Translations under genes and position numbers: made by a program
Part shown: positions 54,838 through 64,000 of the stretch, piece by piece
How the letters are laid out: each line of letters begins with the position of its first letter
Position numbering within the stretch: position 1 is the first letter of the stretch
The notes under the pieces: generated by a model
What the model saw: the letters and a program-made list of their open reading frames with translations, nothing else
What the model was told of the DNA's origin: nothing
Database searches by the model: none
NCBI RefSeq assembly: GCF_963082655.1
Contig: NC_081555.1
Location: 178,281,853 to 178,345,852, forward strand
Origin: Stomoxys calcitrans
Taxonomy: Eukaryota; Arthropoda; Insecta; Diptera; Muscidae
Direction: 5' to 3'
Length of the DNA: 64,000 nucleotides

Positions 54838-56790
54838 CTAGCTGAACCGGGCCCGCTCCGCTGCGGCCTTCTTTAACTCTCTAACATCTCTTTAGGGTGG
54901 GGACGCTTCGCCCTGAATGGGGATATCGAATTCATGCCATTGTGGCCTATGACGCTAAACGCATTCGAATCCTGGCGAGAACATCGGACAAAGCGGTGTC
55001 GCTCTCTTAATGTTGGCGACATTTGCGAGGTACAATGCCATGCATGGTCATTTAAAAAATGTTCTCCAAAGAGGTGTCGCACTGCGAGATGCCGTTCGGA
55101 CTCGGCTATAAAAAAAGGTCCCTTATCATTGAGTTTAAACTTGAATCGGAAAGCACTCATTGGTGTGTGAGAATTTGCCCCTTCTCGGTTTCTGGTGGTA
55201 ATGTTTTTCCAAGGGTTATGTTCTCATTAGGGGAGGGATGACACCTCAGATATTTTGACTCAAATATGGATACCAAATTCGTGCTGTACTTCCAAATCCC
55301 TATAATTTGACCCCCATATTGCCATGGCCGGTAAATTTGAACCGTTTGGAGGTTGTTTTGGGGCAGGGGCGGCCACCGGCACTTTGCACTGAAAATAGAT
55401 ATCAAATTCGTTCTTTATTAGCAACTGAAATGAAATTCAGTTTTGGAGGTACTTTAGGGCGTACCGCAAAACACTTCGGTCCAAAATTGGATATCAAATT
55501 CGATTTTCTACTCTCAAATATCTTTCATTTGAGTCCCATATTGTCATAATGGGTCAAATAACCCATTTGACGTATCTTTAGGAGGAAAATCGGCACCTAG
55601 ACTTGAACGCAAAATTTTGAGTCCCATATAGTCATGGTCTGCTAAGATGTCCGTTACTTGGACCTAATATCTTATGCCATATTTATAATCTACTGCCTAT
55701 TACTTTTAATTTGAGTCCCATATTGACATGAACTTCGAAAATATCTGCTTAGAGGAGTTTTGGGGTTGGGAAGGGGCTCGCTGGATACTTGGACCCAAAT
55801 TTGAATACCATATTCATTTTCTGATCTCCAATACCTTTCTTTTGATACCCTTATTGTGCCCATCGGACCACTTTCGGATATGAATGGGGTTTTCGGGATT
55901 AGGGGGAGGGTCCGCCTCCACCCGATATCCAAAAATGTTATTGTCTTTGTTTCCTTCCACACAAACGTACACAATCTATGAACATTTTAAGAAAATCGGT
56001 TCAGCCAAGTATCGTAAAGTCATAATGGTTCTAAAAGCGGTTTTGAGGGGTGAAGGGGTGGACCCCTTATACTTCAACCTGATTTTGAATACCAGATTCG
56101 AAATCTACTCCCGAATACCTTTCATTTGAGCCCCATACTAAATGAACGTCCAATATGTCTGTTGGGGTAGGTTGGGTTTGGTGTTGGGGCGGCCCGACGG
56201 GTACTGAGACTCTAATTTTAATACCATATTCATATTTCACTCTCCAATACCTTTCATTTGATACCTATATATTCCCGGTCGATCCACTTTTGATTTTGGG
56301 TTGTGTTTTTGGCATAAAGGGGAGCGTCCGTCCCCCTTACGATATCGAATAATTATATAGCCTATGTTTCCCTTCAGACCAACCTACACAATATGCGAAA
56401 ACTTCGAGAATATCGGTTCTGCCGTTTTTCAGTCTATACGGAGCAAACAAACCGAGTCCCATATATCCATGATTGGCTAATGTGCCCATTTTGGCAATTT
56501 TCGTGGGAGTTGGGTGACGCCCTATACTTCGACATGAATTTGTATCCCAGATTCGTTATTTACTTCCGCATACTTTTCATTTGATACCCATATTGTCCTT
56601 ATCGGTCCGCTATTTATTTTGGGTGATGTTTTTGGGGTTACGATGGAGGGTCCGCCCCCTTCCGTTATCAATAAATTATCAAAGCCTATTCCCAGTTCCT
56701 GACCATATTCGTAATCTACTCCCGAATACCTTTCATTTGAGTCCCATATTGTCATGATCGTCAAATAGATCTATTTTAAGGGATTTTAGA
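54838..56790 (+). mobile_element. Family C repeat, longest copy, with internal SINE
   Basis: Head CTAGCTGAACCGGGCCCGCT, CCGCTGCGGCCTTCTTTAAC; SINE (54945-55185); body from GACTCAAATATGGATACCAA through repeated ATACCTTTCATTTGA, GGAGGGTCCGCC and CCGTTTTTCAGTCTATACGG to about 56790, where an H element in reverse orientation follows. No protein-coding frame recognised. Confidence 0.75.
54945..55185 (+). mobile_element. tRNA-derived SINE, 5' truncated, inside family C
   Basis: From GCCTATGACGCTAAACGCAT and the B-box relic ATTCGAATCCTGGCGAGAAC through CTTAATGTTGGCGACATTTG, CCAAAGAGGTGTCGCACTGC, GACTCGGCTATAAAAAAAGG to GAATCGGAAAGCACTCATTG. The A box is missing. The 5' break is at the same place (after GCCATTGT) as in the copies at 18555 and 30462. 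Confidence 0.8.
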
Positions 56791-57656
56791 TATGTAAAAC
56801 CATGTAAATGGACCAAATCGGTCCATGTTTTGATATAGCTGCCATATAAACCGATCTTTGGTCTTGACTTCTTGAGCCTCTAGAGGACGCAATTCTTTCC
56901 AATTTGACAGAAATTTTGCACGTGGTGATTTGGTATATCTTCCTGCAACTGTCTTTAGTATGATTCAAATCGGTTCATAACCTGATATAGGTGCCATATA
57001 AACCGATCTGGGATCTTGACTTCTTGAGCCTCTAGAGGTCGCAACTCTCATCCGATGTGGAAGAAATTTTGTACAACGGCTTCTCTCATGATCTTCAACA
57101 TACATGTCTAATATGATCTGAATCGATTAATAGCTTGATACAGCTCCCATATAAACCGATCTCCCGATTTTGCTTCTTGAGCCCCTACAAGGCGCAATCC
57201 GAATGAACTGGAATATTACACAATGACTCCTACAATGGTCAGCATTCATCTATGGTCCGAATCGGACTGTAACTTGTTTCGATTTGAAATGTATAATTTC
57301 GACCAAAATTCGCACAAAATGTGGTTGTCACAATTTTTGCACATTGTGTACATTTACGACTTTCAACAATCGTGCTATGTATGTTTCGCATCGGTTTATA
57401 CCCTGATATAGCTCCTATATAAACCGATCTCTCGATTTGACTTCTTGAGCCCCTTGAAGCCGCAATTGTAGCCTGGTTGAGAAATTTTGCATGAGTGTTC
57501 TGTTACGAACCGAATCGGTCTATATCAGGATATAGGTCCCATATAAACTGATCTCGCGATTTGACATCTCAGGTTGCAGATAACTATGGATATGGGGGAG
57601 GCAAAATAAAATAGGGTAATAAATTCATGGCCGAACTTTATAAATTTTCACTTGTT
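56791..57656 (-). mobile_element. Family H element, type A, degraded head
   Basis: Reverse-oriented type-A units (GATATAGCTGCCATATAAAC, CCGATCT-TGG-CTTGACTTCTTGAGCC, TCTAGAGG-CGCAA) run to a degraded head GGCCGAACTTTATAAATTTT then CACTTGTTC at 57631-57656. No tail is present at the left; family C abuts there. Confidence 0.8.
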
Positions 57657-58234
57657 CTTGAGTATATTGTGTTCTAATCTAATTATTGAGCAAAATGAGG
57701 TAAAATCTCTTGGATGTAACATAAATGTTGACTATGTTTTGTTAATCGCTATTTCCACCTCCTTTCTTTTCATCCGCCAATCCAAAAGTATACTTATAAC
57801 TAAAATTTCAATAGTTTCGCTATGCACTGTTTACTGTAGTTTAAAAGTCCCTTTGTGTAGATATTTGTGGTTTGTGTTTGTGTGTGTGTAAATACAAAAA
57901 ATGCTTAAATATTCGTTTTGTTCTTACATATCTTTGCCCAAGAGCACGCACTCGTTCTCCACTCAATGGATTTTTAGAGTGATTGGAGATTCTAGATTTG
58001 TTTTGGAGTAGATATGTTGTGAATCAAAACATTGGGAAAATGTATTTAATTGGAATATTGAATTCGCAACATGCTATACACTTTTGGAAACCTCATGGGG
58101 GTCATTATACCATACTGGAACAAAGAGAAACCTCACTACAATACAATGCAAAAGAGTATTTTCTGAATAAAGTTGTAGAAAATTTAAAGCTCTGTTTTAG
58201 GTTTCAGATCATGTTGAGTACATTAAAAAAAAAA
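57657..58234. other. No feature recognised
   Basis: A/T-rich sequence with a short TGTGTGTGTG run near 57881. Small ORFs only, without motifs. Confidence 0.4.
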
Positions 58235-61168
58235 ACAAGTAAAAAGGCGTTAAGTTCGGCTGGGCCGAACTATGTATACCCACCACCTCGGGTATACATG
58301 AAAACCACCTTTCCGCTACAAATTGCTTATCTAATGTCCCATAGTAGTTATATCGAAATATGATCCGATTTGGACCAAATACTAGTAAGTACGAGTCATT
58401 GTTCAATTGTGTATAACAAAATATTGGTCTTTTTAGTAGCTATATCTAAAAATAAGCCGATCTGAACCATATACAACATGGATGTCGAAAAGCCTAACAT
58501 AAGACAATGTGTCATATTTCAGTTAAATCGGATTATAAATGTCTCTTTTTTGGGGCCAAGACTTTAAATCGAGATATGGCAGCTATATGCAAATCTTCAT
58601 CGATCTAGACTAAATTCCATAAATATGTGGAGGAGCTTAACTTAACTCTCTGTCCCAAATTTCGGCAACATCGGACAATAAATGCCCCTTTCAAGGCCCA
58701 AAACATTAAATCTAGAGATCGCTCTATATGGCTACTATATCCAAATCTGGACCAATCTGAGTTAAATTGAAAAAGGATGTCGAAGGGTCTAACACAACTT
58801 ACTGTCACAAATTGCGGCGACATCGGACAATAAATGCGCCTTTTAGGGCCCCAAAATCTTAAATCGAGAGATCGGTCTATATGGCAGCTATATCCAAATC
58901 TGAGCCAAATTGAAGAATAACGTAGAATAGCCTAACACAACTCACTGTTTCAAATTTCGGCGACATCGGACAATAAGTTTATGGGCGAAAAGACTTAAAT
59001 CGAGAGATCGGCCGATATCATAGGTCATATATGGCAGCTATATCCAAGGCTGAACAGGTTTGGGCCAAATCGAAAAAGGTTGTCGAATAGCCTAACAAAA
59101 CTCACTGTCCCGAATTTTGGCAAAATCGAACAATAAATGCGCCTTTTATGGGCGCGAGACCTTAAATCGAGAGATCGGTCGATATGGCATCTATATCCAA
59201 ATCTGAACCGATCTGGGCCAAATTGAAGAAAGATGTCGAGTGGCATAACACAACTCTTACTTTACTTTAATTGGCTATGACAGAATATTTGTTGCACTGG
59301 CCGAACGTAGAATAGCGTTCCAAGAGCCTCGATCTTCTGCACTCATTCTAAAATCTCTGACACCAAGGTTTGAGGTGTCTCCCATCACTTGATCTATCCA
59401 TCGGTCTTTTGGTCTTCCCGGTTTGCGTGTACCACCGTGTTTGCCGTCAAAAGACTTCTTTGCTGGAGCTTCTTCATTCATTCTGACAACATGACCTAGC
59501 CAACGCTGCCGTTGTATTTTGATGCGTTAAACTATGCTATCGTCGTCATACAGCTCGTGGTTCATACGTCGCGTATATTCCCCGTTAACTGGTCCATATA
59601 TTTTACGAAGAATCTTTCTCTCAAATACTCCAAGCACTGGCTCATCTGCTTTCACAAGTACCCATGCTTCAGAACCATATAACAGCACGGGTAGCATCAG
59701 TGTCTTGTAAAGTGTAATTTTCATCTGTCGAGAGGTGGCCTTGTTTCTAAACTGCTTACTTAATCCTAAGTAGCATCTGTTTGTCAGTATTATTCTTCGC
59801 TTTATCTCAAAACTGGTGTCATTCGTTTCGGTTACGGCGGTGCCGAGGTAGATAAAGCTACTGACTGTCTCAAAGTTGTGGTTCCCAATTTTCCCCCTTT
59901 TCTTTATCTGCCCGGTTGTATTAGGCGTTTTGGGGAGTTGAAACCATCTACTTCTTCCTATCTCCATTTACTGACAGACCCATTTTCACTGACTCTCCGG
60001 TGAACGACCTATGATATCGATGTCTTCGGCATAGGCGAGTAGCATGAGTTCTCTTGTGATTAGTGTGCCATATCTGTTCATACCTGCATCTCGTATAATC
60101 TTCTACAGCAGGATATAAAAGAAATCACACGAAAGGCTGTCTCCTTATCTGAAACCTCGTTTGGTATTAAGTGGTTCGGAGAGATTGTTTCCTATTCTTA
60201 CTGAGGAACGCGTATCAGCAAGTGTCATTCTGCAGAGTCTTATTAATTTTGCAGGGATACCAAACTCAGACATGGCTTGAAATACCTTTGAACATAAAGG
60301 AGTATCGAAGGCGGCTTTGTAGTCAACAAAGAGATGGTAGGTGTTGATTTGTCCTTCTCGGGTCTTTTTCCAGGATTTGGTGCAGTGTGAATATCTGGTC
60401 TAGGATGGATTTACTTGGTCTAAAGCCGCATTTATAGGGCCCAATTATTTCATTGACTTTAGGTTTTAATCTTTCACACAGAACGTTCGAGAGTATCCTG
60501 TATGCGATTGGGAGAAGACTTATTCCTCTGTAGTTGGTACATCACATCTTGTCTCCTTTCTTGTGTACGGGACATAGCATGCTGAAGTTCCAATCATCGG
60601 GTATGCGTTCATCTAGCCAGATTGCGCAGATAAGCTGATGGATGCGCCTTAGCAGCGTGTCGCCTCCGGTCTTAAATAGTTCAGCGGGTAACCCGTCGGC
60701 TTCTGCTGCCTTGTTGTTCTTTAGTCGGGTCACTGCTACTTTGACCTCATTCTGACTAAGAGGTAAACATTGTATAACATCATCTGCGGTATCCTTTTCG
60801 CCGGCAATGTCGGACACTAGCAGTTGAGTAAAATATTCTTTCCATATCCTCAGCATGAAGAAAGAGATTTCATTCTTTGTCTCTGCAGGAGGATCTGCCT
60901 GCACCAAAACCATCGGTTTGATGTTTAATTCTTTGGTATAATTTCCGGATTTCATTCTGACTCCTGTACATCTTAACTCGCTCCACTCACAACTCACAGT
61001 CCCAAATTTTAGCAAAATCGGATAATAAATGTGACTTTTATGGGTCTAAGACCCTAAATCGCTGATCAAAAATATATATACTTTATAGGGTCGGAAATGG
61101 ATATTTCGATGTGTTGCAAACGGAATGACAAAATGAATATACCCCCATCCATCGGTGGTGGGTATAAA
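58235..61168 (+). mobile_element. Family H element with head and tail, split by an RTE-like LINE
   Basis: Head ACAAGTAAAAAGGCGTTAAG then TTCGGCTGGGCCGAA (58255-58269), TATACCCACCACCTCGGG. Type-B units follow to 59256, where AACACAACTC is interrupted. The unit resumes at 60988 (CACAACTCACAGTCCCAAAT) and runs to the tail: AAATATATATACTTTATAGG, TATTTCGATGTGTTGCAAAC and CCCCCATCCATCGGTGGTGG then GTATAAAA. The tail lacks the GTCY tract (CTAAATCGCTGATCAAAAAT). Without the LINE the element is about 1.2 kb. Confidence 0.88.
59257..60987 (-). pseudogene. RTE-like LINE ORF2, 5' truncated, with 3' end and target duplication (copy c)
   Basis: Minus strand from the right: RT start LPLSQNEVKVAVTRLKNNKA then AEADGLPAELF (about 60770-60670), WNFSMLCPVHKKGDK, IIGPYKCGFRPSKSILDQIF (about 60450-60390), YHLFVDYKAAFD, SEFGIPAKLIRLCRMTLAD, KRGFR-stop-GD (a stop replaces Gln near 60145), LLAYAEDIDIIG (YADD reads YAED near 60022-60033), IYLGTAVTETNDTSFEIKRR, YKTLMLPVLLYGSEAWVL, FERKILRKIYGPV and VRDFRMSAEDRGSWNAI. 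The 3' end on the minus strand is AATTAAAGTAAAGTAA. CACAACTC flanks both sides (59249-59256 and 60988-60995). Truncation just upstream of RT is typical of target-primed insertion. Confidence 0.9.
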
Positions 61169-62334
61169 AGTTATAAGCAATGGTTACACCTGCTGTTACG
61201 CTCAGATCCGTCTATGTCATTACATCCGCCCATGATACTGAACGACTGGATTCAATTCTCGCAACATTTGTGAGGTATAAGCCATGACAAAAAGTCTGCT
61301 CATGGAGGAAATCCCTCATAATTTTGCTAAAATCTAAACCGGACTACACTTATTGAAATATGAGAAGTTTGGTTTCCTTATTGCAATACAGAGAAAATTT
61401 TGGTTTTAAATTTTACCAATCAAACAAGGCATTGTCTATTAAAAAAATGTTTTTATTAGACAATGCCATGTTTAATTGTTTTCCATGTAGCATTACATAA
61501 GCCAGTTAGGCTGAGGATCATCCTTTCTTGACGTCATTATTTCTCTTTCGAATTGAAATTAAACGAATTGAGTTTGAGTTACCAAAAGCATTCACAAGAC
61601 ACAGTTTATTTGCCATTATCATTACATTTACATAACATTATGTCTTTAAATTGCCGCTCTCACGTAACACTTGTATGCTGCTAACGTGTGTTTGCTTTCT
61701 TAATACGATTGTGTTTGAAAGCAACATCGGGCAAAGTAATTTCCTACTCTAGGTGAATATGTTTGCATTTAAATATCTCTGTGTGATAGATGCAAACACT
61801 TGCGCAGCAGTGAATTTGGTTTAAACTTATTGTGGGGCCTTTGGAAAGGCCCTGCGTGAGCTTCCTTTTGACAGAGACACAAAAACACACTTTAAATCAC
61901 CACAACGCACAAAGCCATACAGATACACCACTCACTAATTTCATCCTTAGCGGACTATGTCGTTTAAAACCGAAAGCTCTATTTTGATTATAGACCCATG
62001 CTTTCTTGGGTAAATTTTCTTAGAATTTGTAGTAGTTCCCGGCTTTAATAAAGATCTTATCGATTAGAAAGGTGACCCACCCTTGTGTGCAGTCGTTGTT
62101 CGTTCGTGAGTTTATTGACGATGAAATGACAGAGTATACTGAATACTTTGCACAGATCATGTTTGGACATAATTTTCAACCAGCGCTGTTTCCCCAAAAG
62201 AGTAACTCATACCAAATCTTCCGTTATAGTTTTGATCCTCATAAAATTCTAAGACAGTCTGGTAATTTCTGTCTGTAATGAAGATATTAAGCTAGAACTT
62301 TGCATATAGGGCATATACATTTCGCCGCTTCAAA
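61169..62334. other. Unique-looking block with hairpin and two degraded repeats
   Basis: A hairpin: AAACAAGGCATTGTCTA (61422-61438) and TAGACAATGCCATGTTT (61457-61473), 17-bp arms with one mismatch. 61215-61290 resembles SINE interior (GATACTGAACGACTGGATTC, AACATTTGTGAGGTATAAGC). 62085-62160 resembles the foldback mariner arm (GTGAGTTTATTGACGATGAA, ATGACAGAGTATACTGAATA). The last two are weak, diverged matches. Confidence 0.45.
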
Positions 62335-63055
62335 AAAGTTCATCCGGGCCGAATCTTTTATACCAACCACAATGGATCGCATTTTTCAAGTTCTTTGGCC
62401 GATATATCTTAATAGGCAAACAAAGGACATTGGATAGGAATTGCTATGCTATTGCAGTTATACCAAGTTTGGAACCGATTGGGGCTATACTTGGTTTGGC
62501 TTTTGGAGACCAAAGTGGAAAATTTAGCGAAATTTCAGCCAAATCAGATAAGAATTGCGCCCTTTAGTGGCTCAACAAATAAAATTAAGAGATCTGTTTA
62601 TATGGGAGTTATATCTGGTTATGGACCGATTCCGGCCACATTTAACATGTTAAAGGTAATACAAGAAGCCGTTGTGCAAAGTTTCAGCGGAAACATATAA
62701 TATTTGCGTCCTCTAGCTGTCCAAAAATTCAAAATACGGAAACGGTTTATGTGGGAGATATATTAGGTTTTGAGCCGATTTGAATCATACTTTTCACAGT
62801 TGTTAGAAGTTAGAACAAAGCACTTGGTTCAGCCAAATTGAATAAAATTCGAGATAGGTCTATATGGCAGCTATACCAAAGCATGGGTCGATTTGGCCCA
62901 TTTACAGCCGATCTGGCTGTAATTGCCCCATCCGATCTGCACCAAAAAGAAGTATTTATGCAATATTTCAAGCACTTTACTTTACTCCTTCGAAAGTTAG
63001 CGTGCTTTCGACTGACAGACGGACATGGCTAATTCGACTAAGAATGTCATGAAGG
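62335..63055 (+). mobile_element. Family H element, type A, lacking the terminal tail
   Basis: Degraded head AAAGTTCATCCGGGCCGAAT (62335-62354), TTATACCAACCACAATGGAT; type-A units with GTTTATATGG and AAATTTCAGC-AAATC; ends in CTGACAGACGGACATGGCTA then ATTCGACTAAGAATGTCATG (to about 63048), where reverse-oriented H sequence follows. The GTCY tract is only about 12 bp. Confidence 0.82.
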
Positions 63056-63960
63056 GACTAGGTTGTCCGCGGATCGGTCTAATTTGAACATGGTTGCCCT
63101 ATTGCCCTGGTTTCAAAACATCTGCATTTTTTAACCGAGTTTGCTTAAATTTAATACAGCGGGATTTGTTAGGCTATTCGACATGCGTAATGAGTAATTT
63201 GTGAGGTACCATGTTAAAACTTCTCTTTCAAGAAGTTTCCTCGGGATAGCGATGTGTGTTAGGCTCTTCGACATCCCTGTTCAATACCGCTCAGATCAGT
63301 TCAGATTTGGATATAGCTGCCATACATTCCAATCTCTCGATTTAAGGTCTTGGGCCCATACAAGGATCATTAATTATTCAATTCCGTTCAAATTTGGTAC
63401 AGTGAGTTGCGTTTGGCCCCTCGACATCCGTGTTCAATACGGCTTAGTTTACAAACGGCCCGATTTAAGGTTTGTCAACGCCGACTATATGAAAAATCCG
63501 CAATTACTTTTTGGGCAACCCAATAGCTGTCATGTATACCAATCTTCCGATTTAAGTTCTTGGACCCAAAACTCAGCGATTATTGGCAGATTTTGCTGAA
63601 ATTTGGCATAATGAGCTGTGTTGGGCTTGTCGACACCCGTGTTCATTATGGGTTAGATCGGTGCATATTTGGATATAGCTGCCATATAGAATGATCTCCC
63701 GGATTAAGGTATTGAACCCACAAAAGGCACATTTATTGTTCGATTTCGCTGAGTGAAGTTCGTACGGCTTTTCGACATCCATGGCCTATAAATGTATATA
63801 TACCATCTACCGATTTAAGTTCTTGGGCCTATACAAGATTTTGCTGAAATTTTTATTTGAATTTTTACCGATTTCGCTGAAATTTGAAGTTACATTTTCT
63901 TCCCGAATATGGTGGAAATCAGACTATATCTAAATATGTAGACCAATATTCCGTTTTACC
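63056..63960 (-). mobile_element. Family H array (type B), reverse orientation, with MITE fragment
   Basis: Reverse-oriented, diverged units: TTCAGATTTGGATATAGCTG then CCATACATTCCAATCTCTCG, TTAAGGTCTTGGGCCCATAC, GTGCATATTTGGATATAGCT. A MITE fragment lies at 63471-63523. It runs towards the window edge, so the head, if any, is outside. Confidence 0.78.
63471..63523. mobile_element. Right-end fragment of the mariner MITE
   Basis: 53 bp identical to 28042-28094 (TTTGTCAACGCCGACTATAT ... TTGGGCAACCCAA), followed by TA. The left end of the MITE is missing. Confidence 0.9.
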
Positions 63961-64000
63961 ATCTTGAACAGTGAACTGAATTCGAACGCTTGAAGTCCGT

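Overview
This window looks like non-coding nuclear DNA from a fly, most likely a calyptrate (muscid-type) dipteran. I found no intact host gene, tRNA, rRNA, CRISPR array or operon. Most long ORFs come from periodic repeats (a 153-bp unit, which equals 51 codons, and a tetranucleotide tract) or from decayed transposons. The organism call rests on the repeat families: DINE-1/mini-me-like elements with a (GTCY)n tract, LINEs with RNase H, mariner-derived elements, and TTG/CAG/CA-rich unique DNA typical of fly introns and intergenic regions. The species is an inference.

Roughly half of the window is recognisable transposable element. Family H is a Helitron/DINE-1-like non-autonomous element. Its head carries an inverted repeat (TTCGGCCNGGCCGAA type), its body is a tandem array with a 153-bp period, and its tail has a GTCY tract, a TA-rich stretch and a terminal hairpin ending GGGTATAAAA. 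About 18 copies or pieces are present on both strands. Family C is a second abundant repeat of unknown class, with heads like TAGCCGAACCGGGCCC and a TATATA end. A tRNA-derived SINE is also present. There are LINE remnants of at least three kinds: a LOA-like LINE with RNase H (L1), a second LINE with RNase H (L2), and an RTE-like LINE. Mariner-type elements comprise a 598-bp foldback with perfect 199-bp arms and a 237-bp MITE. A decayed transposase-like gene of another superfamily is split by the foldback.

Layout: 1-3.1 kb, LINE pieces and an H copy carrying an 895-bp GTCY tract; 3.2-4 kb, H and LINE fragments; 4-6 kb, unique; 6.3-8.9 kb, the longest LINE copy (L1); 10.5-13.9 kb, transposase pseudogene, foldback mariner and H array; 16.2-19.4 kb, H with family C inserted; 21.3-23.2 kb, H and C; 24.4-28.1 kb, L2 fragment, H array, and repeat D with a SINE and a MITE; 30.1-33.2 kb, C containing a SINE that contains a LINE; 34.9-38.9 kb, LINE mosaic with an H insertion; 41.1-43.3 kb, C and H; 46.2-51.3 kb, H with a SINE, a 200-N gap, then H and C; 52.7-53.9 kb, a complete H copy; 54.5-61.2 kb, LINE end, C with SINE, H, and H with an inserted LINE; 62.3-64 kb, H. 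The intervening blocks are unique-looking, and no exon could be supported in them.

The genes do not act together. The content is a layered record of insertions, and several layers can be ordered by host-sequence continuity and target-site duplications.
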